Assembly: GCA_027625915.1 (NCBI GenBank)
Contig: JANTQA010000023.1
Coordinates: 9,672,001-9,736,000, forward strand
DNA length: 64,000 nt
From: Anaeramoeba flamelloides
Lineage: Eukaryota > Metamonada > Anaeramoebidae
Direction: 5' to 3'
Part shown: piece after piece, positions 23,507 through 34,246 of the stretch
How the letters are laid out: each line of letters starts with the position of its first letter
How positions within the stretch are numbered: the first letter of the stretch is position 1
The notes under the pieces: model-generated
The model's database searches: none
The model's input: only the letters and a program-made list of their open reading frames with translations
Told to the model about the DNA's origin: nothing
Made by a program: the position numbers and the translations under genes

Positions 23507-25005
23507 TTTAATAAAAAAATAATTTTTATTGAAAAAAGGAAAAAAATAAAACTTTATCAAGACTTTTGAACAAATAATAAGTGTTCTTCAGACCCAAAAA
23601 TCAAGAAAAATTCCCCTAGTGGCTTTTGGTGAAGCAGAAGAAAGGCAAAATTTCAGACTTTGACTTTTTATGTAAAGATAATTTTTAAAAATAGTTTTTG
23701 TTTTTCTTTGAGTTTTTTGTTCACGTTAGATTCATTTTAGTGAATTTTGATTCTGTTTTATTTATTCTTTAATTTTTAAAGATTTCATTTATGTGACAAT
23801 TTAGTTTGCTATTGTTACAAAAAAGTAAAACACAATTTTTAATTGTCAAGGGACTTAATAAATAAAAAAGTAAGACAAATTAAATAAAAGAAAAAATAAT
23901 TAAAGACAAAATTGTGGATTCCAAGAACAATAACAGTTTTTATTATACTAACTTTTGGTATGTGTTTGATTGATCCATTATTTTAATTTTCTTCGATAAA
24001 ATTAACTATTTTTGGGGATCATCAAAAAAAAAGCTAAAGGATTTGGATAATAAAGTAGATTTAGATTGTATTTGTTTATTGATTTGATTGAAAATAATTG
24101 TATGAATTATTCTTTGAAATTAATTGGTATCTTGTATTAATTACTGTTGCATTTTAGTTTTTAATCTTGTTTGCCAATTAAAAATTGATTAGAGCTTTTT
24201 TTTGCTGGTCGAAATTTTGTTTTTTTAAACTCCAAATTGAAATTTTTCTTTGACATTGATGGTTAATGTCAAAAGCCTAAAAAATTAGAATAAAGAAATA
24301 TCTTCCTCAGTTCTTAAAGGTTTGTTTTTTTGATAGAATTGTAAAACTTTAGCAAAATTTGTTTGAAACTGATGAGAATTTATCTTAGAAAATCAATTTT
24401 AAAGTTAAAAAAATTTTATAAGAGACGTAGAGATCTGTATTATTTCATGAAACATGATAAATAGACGTGTTTTTTGGATGACCAAGAAGTATAGATTGCA
24501 AAAATATCTTATCACAATTAAAATTTTCTTTTTTTTTTTAAGACCTTTCCATTTTCAGAATGCAAAAAAGTTGATCAAAAAATCGAATTTATTGTTATAA
24601 AATCCTATTTTTAACAAAACCCTTTGCTATTTCTGATCACCAAAAGTTCTGAAATAGAATTGTTTCAACTCAATAGATAATAATTTATTTTTATTGTCAA
24701 GATCTAATAATAAATCAGTCTAATCCAAGTAAGAATAATTTTGAATACCATCCATTCCAACAAATCATCAAAATTTCTTGAATAACTAATTTCTGAACTG
24801 TTCAAATTTATAGGTTTGACATTTTTCCAAGAAGAAATAGTGTTTAAAAATTTTGAACTTTTTTTTGACAAATCTCACAATTTTTTATTTTTTATCTTTT
24901 TACTTTTCTTCATCTAAAGGATTTTAATTACAGAAAATTTTTACAAAAGTAAACACACCAATTAATTGATCTTTATTATTTGGATCTTTTATTTGACTAC
25001 TAACG
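23507..25005. other. Shared upstream region of FAN (-) and coiled-coil gene (+)
   Basis: The two genes diverge from this 1.5 kb spacer, so it probably contains both promoters. It is A/T-run DNA without open frames. I could not identify a specific promoter motif by eye. Confidence 0.5.
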
Positions 25006-27129
25006 ATGAGCACCAAGTCAAGTCCTAATCCACGTAACAAGGGAACTACAAAAATCAAATTAAAAGATTTTTATAATGTACAGCAAGAATTAGTTAGGAC
25101 AAAGGTAGAAAAAGAGGAACTTAAAGGCGAATTAACAAGGTGTCAACAGACAAACGAAGATCTTTCAAACGAAGTCGATTCTTTAAAGAAACAAGTCAAA
25201 AAGCTCGATTCCCAACAAAAAAAATTCCAATCAAAATTAAATAAAACAAAAGATTCAACACAATCAAAAACGATCGAAGAACTCAAACAAAAATTAAAAA
25301 GAAGTGAAGAAAAGTCCTTCTCTGAGATAAAAAAATTAAAAAGGCAGCTCAAGGAAATACAAAAGGAGTCCAAAATTCAAAAAAATAAAAATGAGACTTT
25401 GCTAAGAGAAAAGAAAAATGAAAATGGAATTATTGATTCCTTTAATAATTTATTAATTTCAAAACTAGCAAACCTCACAAGCAAGGAAAATAAAAAAGAA
25501 AATGAAAAAGAAAACCAAAATGAAAAAGAAAAAGAAAAAGGAAAAGGAAACGAAAAAGAACAAATAGAAGGAGAAGAGAAAAATGAAAAATTAGAATTAA
25601 CAAAAAACCAAGAACAAAAAGAATCTATTTTTGATCCAATAATTTTTGAGCAATTAAAAAAAACAGTTTCCCTGAACGAAAAATTAACTCAAAACTTGAC
25701 AAATAAAAAAAAAATCGTTGAGGAATTAAAAAAAGAATTGAGTGATAATAAAAAAAAAACAAAAGAGATTATTGTGACATTACAAAATGAATTAGAAATA
25801 GCTGAAAAACAAATTGAAATCAACAATACCGAGGCACTATTATCTGAAAAAAAGTATGAACAAATTTTAAATGAATTAGACGAAATTGAGATCGGATTTC
25901 AGGAATGTGTTGGAATGAATCAAAAATTAGAAAATGAAGCCAAAAATAATCAAAAAACAATTGGGCAAATCAAAACTGAAAATACTAATCTTAATAAGCA
26001 GCTTATCAAATTAAAGGATCTCCACCAAAAAGGAGAAAAGGAAAATAGAGAATATCAAGAACAAACCACACTGTTAAGCGAGCAATGCCATAAATGTGCC
26101 TTCGATTTAAAAAATGAGAAGGAATTAAGAGAAACAGTCGAAACCATTTTAAAACAAGAAAGATCAACAAGTGAATCATGTGAAAGCGAATTAAAAAATT
26201 CAAAAAGAACAATAGCAAAGGTTGGCAAAGAAAACGAAGTGCAGAAAGAACTATTACACAATTTAAAAATACAATTGCGTTGCATTTCTAACGAAAGGGA
26301 CGAATTGCAATCCCAAAAGGAACAATTCAATTCTGAATTAAAGAAACAAAAAAAAACTGTTGTGACACGTAATGAAGAAATAGAACAGTTAAAACAAAAC
26401 AATAACCAATTTGAACAAAAACTTGAATCAGCATTAAAGGATAAAGAAGATTTGGAGACATTGAAAAATGATCTTCAATTGGAAGTTAAAAAACTGGAAG
26501 AAAAACAAATTGAGTTTGAAAATTGGAAAAATCGTGCACAAGTAAGTGAAAATAAAGTAAAAATTTTATCTCAAAAAATTGAAGACGGTAATATTAAAAG
26601 AAAAATTTCGGAAAGAAAATATTCTGAAATTTTAAAAGATTTGAAATTGCAATTAAAAAAAAGAAATAACAATCCGTCTCTAACGAAAACGACAGATAAT
26701 AATAATAACCATAAAAATAAAAATAAACATAAAAATCAAAACAAACACACAAATCAAAATAAACACAAAAATCAAAATAAACATAAAAATATCGGTAAAG
26801 GTAAAAAAAAGAGGGAGTTTAATTCTGAATTTGAAAAAATTAAATTTTTATCAAATAAAGTTAATGATCTAGATGAAGAAAACGAAATATTACGTGAATA
26901 CATTAAAAGAAATATAATTTTTAAAAAGAAAAAAAAAAATAATAATAATTCTCAAAACAGCAAGAACGAGAATAACAATTCAGATAAAATCGAATTAAAA
27001 CGTTTAAAAGCATTACATGAAGAAACAGTTTATCAAAACCTCAATTATAAACAAAATATAGATATATTAGGCAAAGAGGTCAGTAGGCTAATGAAAGAAA
27101 ATCAATTATTAAAAAAATCTAATCATTAG
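25006..27129 (+). CDS. Long coiled-coil protein, unrecognised
   Basis: A single uninterrupted frame of 707 residues from the first ATG. Apart from a short basic N-terminus it is charged helix throughout, with heptad-like runs (for example VQQELVRTKVEKEELKGEL and LSNEVDSLKKQVKKLDSQ) over about 20-130, 215-560 and 590-707. Two low-complexity breaks interrupt it: NEKEK-rich at about 160-205, and a His/Asn/Lys tract at about 565-600 built from a six-residue unit (KHKNQN) repeated four times. No motor, membrane or catalytic domain is visible. The shape suits a scaffold, Golgi tether or centrosomal protein, but nothing decides between these. It shares an upstream spacer with the FAN gene. Confidence 0.9.
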   Translation: MSTKSSPNPRNKGTTKIKLKDFYNVQQELVRTKVEKEELKGELTRCQQTNEDLSNEVDSLKKQVKKLDSQQKKFQSKLNKTKDSTQSKTIEELKQKLKRSEEKSFSEIKKLKRQLKEIQKESKIQKNKNETLLREKKNENGIIDSFNNLLISKLANLTSKENKKENEKENQNEKEKEKGKGNEKEQIEGEEKNEKLELTKNQEQKESIFDPIIFEQLKKTVSLNEKLTQNLTNKKKIVEELKKELSDNKKKTKEIIVTLQNELEIAEKQIEINNTEALLSEKKYEQILNELDEIEIGFQECVGMNQKLENEAKNNQKTIGQIKTENTNLNKQLIKLKDLHQKGEKENREYQEQTTLLSEQCHKCAFDLKNEKELRETVETILKQERSTSESCESELKNSKRTIAKVGKENEVQKELLHNLKIQLRCISNERDELQSQKEQFNSELKKQKKTVVTRNEEIEQLKQNNNQFEQKLESALKDKEDLETLKNDLQLEVKKLEEKQIEFENWKNRAQVSENKVKILSQKIEDGNIKRKISERKYSEILKDLKLQLKKRNNNPSLTKTTDNNNNHKNKNKHKNQNKHTNQNKHKNQNKHKNIGKGKKKREFNSEFEKIKFLSNKVNDLDEENEILREYIKRNIIFKKKKKNNNNSQNSKNENNNSDKIELKRLKALHEETVYQNLNYKQNIDILGKEVSRLMKENQLLKKSNH
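26710..26790 (+). repeat. In-frame 18-bp minisatellite in the coiled-coil gene
   Basis: Four tandem copies of an 18-bp unit (AAACATAAAAATCAAAAT and close variants) encode KHKNQN or KHTNQN. The period is a multiple of three, so copy-number change would keep the frame. Confidence 0.8.
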
Positions 27130-30100
27130 TAAGAAAAAGAAATGATGAAAATAATATTTTTGAAGATTTAACCATTTTTTATTTTTATTTTTTTTTAAAG
27201 TTAATTTGGGTCTAATCTTTTGAATTATATCACCCTATTTTTGTATTCTCATTAATCTGCACAATATTTTTGACCAAATTAGTTTATTCTTTAATGAAGT
27301 GGGCACATTTCACCAATTTCTAGTTTCTTGGTTTATTCGAAATCAAATCATTGCTTTAACCAAATACATTAGAATTGTAAGTTAAATAAAAAGGGATTGG
27401 AATATATCCTAGTATATTATATTTTGCATACCAATTAAATAATGAAGATCAAAAAAATGAAAAGATTGAGCTTGAAAAAATAAATAAAAATTTATTATTT
27501 CTTGATCTTATCTTTTAACATTAGATACAATTACTTTTTTTGAATTTGATTTTATTTTTAATTCTTCAAAAGGAAAAACTATTGTTTGAAAAATTTTTGA
27601 GAAACAAATTACTTCCTATTTCTAAAGAATTTCAAATCGTGATTATTTCCAATTTTCATTAAATTCATTTAATTCAGATTAGGTGAAAGAAAATAGCATA
27701 TATTTTTGATTAATCTTTAGGAATATTTGATCTATTGGATGAATTTGTTTGATTTCAAACATTATTTATTTTCCCTTTAATCAAAACCAAAATAATTATG
27801 AACTTTATTTAATTTTTTAACCCAAATTTTCTTTTTCTTTACGTTTGATCTTTTTTTCATTTTTTTTTATTTTTTTGATTCTGTAGATTATAACTTTAAC
27901 CTTTAATTTTTGGACTAATATTATTTATTTTATTTTAATTTGAGATAAATATTTGATATAAAAAAAAAAATTGAAAATCAAGATTTAAAATAATTTTTAG
28001 TGAAAAAATAATAAATAAAAATGGGGTGAGGAATTCAAGGCAATACCCTGTTTACTTTTATACAAATTAAAGAAGATCTAAAAGAAGGATCTTCAAAAAT
28101 ATAACCCTGTCTGGAAAACAATATTTTTGATTCTTGATTTTAACAAGATTATTCCAAAAGTAACCTTAATTATTTGATATAAAAAACAAAAAGATTCGTT
28201 GTAAGTATACACTTTCGGGTCTATTTTATTGGTTTACTTAACGACCATTTTCAAGATTTCAATATAAGCAATTCCTGAGATCCAAAATAAATTTTGTTAA
28301 AACTCAAAATTTAATAAAAAAAAATATTCAAAATATTAAAAATTAAAAGTTCAAACTCTAATTTACTTTTAGATCTTTTAATAATAGTTTAATGAATGAT
28401 TTGCTGTTTTTTACATTCCAATATCCCGTAAACCCCGTTTTTTATTTCGTAAGGTTATCTAAATTAAAACTTTTAAAATTGGGAAAATGTTGATAAACTT
28501 CAATTAAAAATTTTTCAAGTACCAAAATTCAATTTTTGAAAAAAAAATCATATTTAATCAATTTTCGAAGAAATACCAAATTAGAACCCTTAACTAATTG
28601 AAATTTAAACAATTGTGTATAAATTACAATACTCACTAAACAAAAAATAAATAAGTATAAATACTAATAACTTATTGGTGTGTTAAAAATTTTGAAGAGA
28701 GCAAAACAAAAAAATAACATTGGTGAATTTGTATAAATTCTATGAAGAATATTAATCGATAAAAAGATTAGATACCCTCAACCAATTTTATTTGAGTTCT
28801 TCTATTTTTATCAACTCAACTTTAACAAATATCAATCATTGAAAAAAATATTTTGATTGAACAAAAACAAGTTGCTATAATTTAAAAAATTAAAATGAAA
28901 GCAAAAAAACTAAAAGTTGAAAAAGTGATTTTCATATTCAAACAAAAAAATAAAAATTATTTCTAGTTTGGATGAAAATGTGATTATTGTGATTCTTTTA
29001 ACGGGTTTTAACTCTGTGGACGGAATTTTTTGAATTTTCGTTTACTTCCTAAAAAGTTGAATAAAATTAATTGTCTTATTTCTAAAATCTCAATCATTTT
29101 CATTTTAATAATAAAATATAAGTTTTCATACAAATTTTTAAGCGCAATAATATTAAATTTTGGAAAAAAAAATCTCACCAAATGAATTATCCAGGATACC
29201 CTAACTTGATCCAAATGTAAAAACACATTTAATTATTTTTCATTTCTCATAAATGAAAAATTTAAATTTTTTTTTTATTTTATTGGAGAGAGGAATTGTT
29301 CACAAGTATAAATACTATACTATGATTTGGAGATTTTTTTTGATAAAAATCGTTTTTTAGAAAAAAACTAAATTGATTTGAAAAGATTTCGACAGACAGT
29401 GTCTAGACATATATCTAAACGATTGTTTTAATTAAAAGGTACTTATAATCTAACTTCGTATTACTCTCTTTACCAGATTAAGTGTCTAGCAGTTAAATAT
29501 TTACAAGAAATTTTTAAAAACTATAAAAATAGAGAAGTTATGTTTCCTCTTGTTTATCCAAAATCAAAAATAAAATAATTATTTATAAAAATAAAAAACT
29601 GTTTTATAAAATTTAAGAATTATTAAAAAAAAAAAAAAAGTATTGGGAAATTAGTTTAAATTAGAGTAATCAATATTGATCCATTATTTGTTTTATAACA
29701 TCAACTAATTTTATTTGATTTTTCTATTTTCTGAAACTCAACCGTGTCTTTATATAAATCATTCTAAATAATTAGTTGATGAAATAAATAATTTCTATAT
29801 GAGCAACTGAGAAAAGAAAATCTAAGTATCAGATCAAACAACTGAAGAACAAAATAACCAACAATAACCACACTCATAAGATAATCTATTTTTCCAATTA
29901 AACAGATCTACCGACCTTAAAAAAATTACAAGAAAAGAATTGACAACAATTTCAACCCTTTGATAAGACAGCATTCTTTTTTATTATATTCCACCAAAAT
30001 TACTAAACGGGACGATAGTTTGGTTAAGGGTACAAATACAATTGTTACCAGTCTTAAATTTGACTAAAGAAGAAGTCAAATTTAAAATTAAAAAATCATT

Positions 30101-30196
30101 TTTTTGAATTTAACAAATTTTAAAAAAAAAAACTTTTTTCATTTGACTTTTCTTTTTGATTTCAATTGGCTAATAAAAAGACTTTCAAGAGACTGA
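27130..30196. other. Spacer between the coiled-coil and CTLH-UBA genes
   Basis: A 3.1 kb AT-rich spacer. Besides dispersed repeat copy C it has a weak further relative of that family around 29640-29765 (ACATCAACTAATTTTATTTG). I see no gene; the minus-strand open frame at 29008-29226 overlaps the repeat end and looks accidental. Confidence 0.6.
28490..29039 (+). repeat. Dispersed repeat, copy C
   Basis: Same orientation as copy A. It shares ACCAAATTAGAACC, ATAAATTACAATACTCAC, GGTGTGTTAAAAATTTTG, TTTTATTTGAGTTCTTCTAT and the end block near TTTTTTGAATTTTCG. It is more diverged than A and B are from each other in places. No coding capacity. Confidence 0.75.
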
Positions 30197-32188
30197 ATGA
30201 ATTTAGGATTACTAGACAATTTTGTGTGTGAATATTTGTTTGATCGTGGGTATTTGACAAAATCAAATAGTGTTGGCACGAGAGCATTAAATTCCAACAA
30301 AAAACAAGTTGAGCTCTTGCAAAACATAAAAACCAGTTTACTGGAAGGAGACATTGAGGCTGTACTCAGTCAATTATCAAGCCTTGATCATCTTTTGCTT
30401 GAAAAAAACAAAGCACTGTTGTTTTCGCTCCAGCTGCATCACTTTAAAGAGATCCTGTGTAAACAAGGAAGTGAAGAGGCACTAATCTTTCTGCGCGAGG
30501 TGCTTGTTCATTTGGCATTAATTTCAACTTCCACTTCCTATGAGGAATTCAAATCACAGATGACCCTCTTATTGTATGACGAAGAAACACTGAATGAGAC
30601 GTTACCTAAAGAGAGGCAAGAGCTGGTTTCTTCGGTGCACACACCATTATTAAAATCATTACAGATTGAAGAAACTTTGTTTACCAACATCCTTGCGTAT
30701 TTGGTTTATATTCACAACTACAAGCATGTAATGACTGGAACTACCACAGAATACCCCGAAATTGAACAGATCTTGCTTGGGGAAAGAACACATGTGGATC
30801 CTGGCGAAATTATTCGCTTTCGGGAACAACAGCCAGAACGTTTTCAGGAAATTTCCAATAACCTACAGGAAAATGATGTTAGGCTACTTTGTGATTCTGT
30901 ACACATTAACAGAGAACAGGCATTACAATCACTAATTCTCAGCAACAATGATTTACAAAGTGCTTTTCGAAGAGAAATTAAAAGAATACAATTAAATCAT
31001 AAATTTTTATCAAAACTGTGCCTACAATACGCACAGTTTCGTGGGCTCATTCAAAAGAACAAAAATTCAAAACCAAATGAAAACCAAAAAGAAAAAAAAA
31101 ATATTGAAATAGAAAAAGAGGAAGAGAAGGGAGAGGAAGAAAAGAAAAAAGAGGAAGAAGAGAAAGAGAAAGAAAAGGGGGAAGAGGAAGAGAAAATAAA
31201 CCAAAAAGAAAAAGAAAAAGAAAATGAAAGGATTAGAGAACGATTAAAACAAATTAGATTATTTTTAGAACAACCAACAAATTTAGAAGAAAATATTGAA
31301 GAAGAAACAATTGAAAATATTAATGAAAATGTTAATGAAAAAGAAAAGGAAAAGGAAAAGGAAAAGGAAGTCGAAGAAGAAAATGAAAAAGAAAAAGAAA
31401 TTGAAGAAGGAAAACAAAACAAAAAAAAAAAATATTACAGAAGCGATGAATTAAAAGAAATTTATTGTGAAATTGAAAATATGAATAAAGAATTTTGGGA
31501 AAAAAATCACGATCTTTATTTTGAATTTAATATCATATTAATTCTAGAATTAATTAAAGAGAAAAAAAATGAAGTTGCAATTGAATTAATCAAAGAGATC
31601 TCAAAGAAGCATATTAGTAATAAAAAAAAACAAGAAAAATGTATCAAACAATTGATGCTAATTGCAGTATTATATGACCATACCTTTGACTACAAAAAGG
31701 AAAATAATTCAAATCTCAGGGATTGTATAATTGATATCCAGCAGTCTATTAATTACAAAAAAATCGCCTTAAATATATTTAACCAGTTAACAGAGTCGAT
31801 AGATGTTGAAAAATCTACCTTCCAACAAATGGTTCAATATCTAATAAAAACATTCCATGTAGCCACTGAAACCAATCTAAGTAGTAACCGGTTTATTAAA
31901 GTTTTAAGATTAGATGAACTTTCAAAGCCAGATTCTTCAAATGAACAAAAAACAAACAGCAATGAAGACAAAAACCAGAACCAGAACATGGATGAGAATG
32001 TTAATAATGACAATAACAACAACGATAACGAAATCCCCAACGAACCAGAACAGCAACCTTTAACACACGAAGGTCGTATGATTCAGCAAATGATGGATAT
32101 GATGTCCATGACAAGAGAAGATGCCACAACTGTTTTAGTAGATAATGGGTTTGACATCAATCTTGCTATTAATTCTTTATTTAATTAA
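30197..32188 (+). CDS. LisH-CTLH-CRA protein with two UBA-like domains
   Basis: Single exon, 663 residues. The N-terminus reads as LisH (LLDNFVCEYLFDRGYL, about 5-32), followed by CTLH (SLLEGDIEAVLSQLSSLD, then LLFSLQLHHFKEIL, about 45-105) and a CRA-like part to about 160. LQENDVRLLCDSVHINREQA (about 222-258) fits the UBA of NAC-alpha and HYPK. After a Lys/Glu-rich spacer (about 290-415) a second, weaker CTLH-like segment appears (FEFNIILILELIKEKKNEVA, about 437-500). The last 38 residues (MMSMTREDATTVLVDNGFDI) look like a second UBA. LisH-CTLH-CRA modules assemble GID/CTLH E3 ligases and RanBPM scaffolds; UBA domains bind ubiquitin. A ubiquitin-linked adaptor role is inference. The start is the only ATG that precedes the LisH. 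Confidence 0.82.
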   Translation: MNLGLLDNFVCEYLFDRGYLTKSNSVGTRALNSNKKQVELLQNIKTSLLEGDIEAVLSQLSSLDHLLLEKNKALLFSLQLHHFKEILCKQGSEEALIFLREVLVHLALISTSTSYEEFKSQMTLLLYDEETLNETLPKERQELVSSVHTPLLKSLQIEETLFTNILAYLVYIHNYKHVMTGTTTEYPEIEQILLGERTHVDPGEIIRFREQQPERFQEISNNLQENDVRLLCDSVHINREQALQSLILSNNDLQSAFRREIKRIQLNHKFLSKLCLQYAQFRGLIQKNKNSKPNENQKEKKNIEIEKEEEKGEEEKKKEEEEKEKEKGEEEEKINQKEKEKENERIRERLKQIRLFLEQPTNLEENIEEETIENINENVNEKEKEKEKEKEVEEENEKEKEIEEGKQNKKKKYYRSDELKEIYCEIENMNKEFWEKNHDLYFEFNIILILELIKEKKNEVAIELIKEISKKHISNKKKQEKCIKQLMLIAVLYDHTFDYKKENNSNLRDCIIDIQQSINYKKIALNIFNQLTESIDVEKSTFQQMVQYLIKTFHVATETNLSSNRFIKVLRLDELSKPDSSNEQKTNSNEDKNQNQNMDENVNNDNNNNDNEIPNEPEQQPLTHEGRMIQQMMDMMSMTREDATTVLVDNGFDINLAINSLFN

Positions 32189-33004
32189 TTTCAAAACAAT
32201 AACCATTAGATTGTTTTGATTTTTATTTTTGTTTTTTTTATTATTTGTTTTGTTTTTGATTTGTGCTTTTGTTTTTGATTTGTGTTTTTGTTTTTATTTT
32301 TAATTTTTATTTTTTTTTGTATTTCAAAAAATTTTTGACTAACATCCTAATATTTTTTGAAAAATAAATCAAAGTACATGTAATTAGATGTAGTATGATC
32401 ATTGAAAGGAAAGATTTCTTAACATTCAAAAAAATTGTTAAATTAAAAACACTAAAAGAATCTTCAGAAAGGAATTGGTTACAAATAAATAATAAAAAAG
32501 AATTATTTCTTTTAATTGTGTGAGTTTATTAGATTTATTTCGAAATGTACAAAATTTATTTATTAAAAATTTTCTGGCTTTTTTGTTTAAAAAAGTTTTA
32601 AGGAATTAAAGAATTTGAAAAGCTTTATTTTTTTAATAGAAATGTTATTTGAAAAATATATTAACTTTTTTGTGAATTTTGAAATTCTTTAATTCACGGT
32701 GATGTTTTAATTCTAATTAAAATAATAGTGTTATAAAGGTTTTATAAGATTTTTAAAAAATAAAAATATGCAAAAAATCATTGGATAAAAGGAAATTTAG
32801 TTACCATAATTTTATAAAGATGATTTAATTTGTATATTTATTTATTTTGAAAACAATTAAAATTAAACCCTTGTTACGAAATTATAAGACAATAAATTCC
32901 TTCCAAAACTTTTAAAAACTTTTTTTTATCCATTTTCTATACAGTATATTCAAATTCATCTCATTGGTCTACAGTTTTTCACAATTATTATTATTTTTAT
33001 TTAC

Positions 33005-33020
33005 GGGGGGGGGGGGGGGG
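33005..33020 (+). repeat. Run of 16 G
   Basis: An uninterrupted 16-base G run in DNA that is otherwise extremely poor in G. It sits 38 bp before MITE copy 2. A mirror-like 12-base C run is at 59451-59462. Confidence 0.95.
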
Positions 33021-33058
33021 AGAAATAACGATATAAATTGTATATATTATTTTTAATA

Positions 33059-33256
33059 CAGTCAGCTCCACTTATAAGACACAAACTTTGTGTTAAATTT
33101 AAGGCACAGTAAAATCTCAAATTAAGGTGTAAAATTTGGAATTATTTGTTTTAACACAAATTATTTTACTAGAATTTGAATTTTGTGCCTTAATTCGGGG
33201 TTTTTATTGTGTCTTAAAATTCGTTGAAGTTTGTGCATTAAAAATCGAACTGACTA
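33059..33256. mobile_element. Tc1/mariner-type MITE, copy 2 (198 bp, diverged)
   Basis: Same length as copy 1 and flanked by TA (33057-33058 and 33257-33258). Left end CAGTCAGCTCCACTTATAAG; the right end is its diverged inverse, with the terminal base changed. Arms keep AAGGCACA-type motifs. Divergence between arms is higher than in copy 1, so it is older. Confidence 0.85.
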
Positions 33257-34056
33257 TAGAACTGAAAATTCTTTTTCAATCGTTGATAGAAGGTTAATGT
33301 TGAGTTTTTTAAATAGAAAAATCACATTTAATTGGGCAATGGTATCTTATCATTTGATCGATCAACATTTGTTTGTGAAATTCCAACAAATTTACCAATA
33401 CATTTTTTTTTCAGCTTGTTTCATTATTTTGGACCAATTTATTTTTTTTTTTAGTTTTTAATGGCTATTTTCTTTGATTAAAACAAAAAAAAAAAAAAGT
33501 GATATAAAAACAGAAATAATTAATATCTTGTCTGTGATTTATTAATATGTTATACAAAATAGAAGAAATGGGATTTTACTAGGTATTTTTAATTTTTACA
33601 GTGCCCAAATTTTTATTATGGTGCTTAGAACCATCTATTGTTAAAAAAAGTGAAATAGGAAAAGAATTTCAACACGATTGTTTTAGTTTGGTTATAACTG
33701 TAAATAACAATTTAAATATAATTTCACCTTTTAATGTATATATATATTAGTTGCATTTTTGAGTTTTAGTTGAATAAGCATTTTTTTATACAATAATAAA
33801 TAAATCGAATGATAATTAAAAAGATCTTAATAAGTATATATTTCCATCTATAAAAATTCTAGAAAAATATCTAGAAAAAAATATTAAATACTTTTCAAAG
33901 TGAAAACAAAGCTTTATTTATTTATTTATTGTGAGAAAGGAGTAATCAAAGAAAATTTACTAAATAAAAAAAGAGAAGAAGAAAAATAATTAAAACATTA
34001 AAGTAAAAAAATATTATATGATTTACATGAACAAATTAAAAATTATCCACTGTCGT

Positions 34057-34131
34057 TAGGTTTTCCAGTGTTTGAAAGAATTTAGTAAAATCCTTGATTT
34101 TACTAAATTATTTCGAATCCTGGAAAACCTA
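34057..34131. repeat. Long hairpin: 36-bp arms with a 3-nt loop
   Basis: Left arm 34057-34092 begins TAGGTTTTCCAG and ends TTTAGTAAAATC; the right arm 34096-34131 is its inverse with a few mismatches. Only CTT separates them. The ends (TAGGTTTTC...) match the ends of the stem in the 11.4-11.6 kb island. Confidence 0.85.
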
Positions 34132-34215
34132 GACACTCCCACTGAAACAGGAGGAGTAAAAACCCGATAGAAAGATTATTAATAATAAGATTCCACAAAA
34201 TGTGATTAATAAATT

Positions 34216-34246
34216 GGTATTCCACGACTCCGAAGAGTGGGGCACC
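34216..34246 (+). repeat. Short GC-rich hairpin
   Basis: GGTATTCCAC pairs with GTGGGGCACC (ten pairs counting two G-T wobbles, with one mismatch) around an 11-nt loop. It is one of the most GC-rich patches outside coding DNA and lies 85 bp after the 34.1 kb hairpin. It could belong to a small structured RNA or to the same element; nothing in it matches a known RNA I can name. Confidence 0.5.

Noticed and set aside
33231-33461. 76-codon plus-strand frame after MITE copy 2
   Set aside because: Its start codon lies within the MITE end; the middle reads plausibly but has no support for transcription or splicing.
34104-34131. TTTCGAATCC as a tRNA T-loop
   Set aside because: It is part of the long hairpin arm; the five bases on each side do not pair as a T stem.
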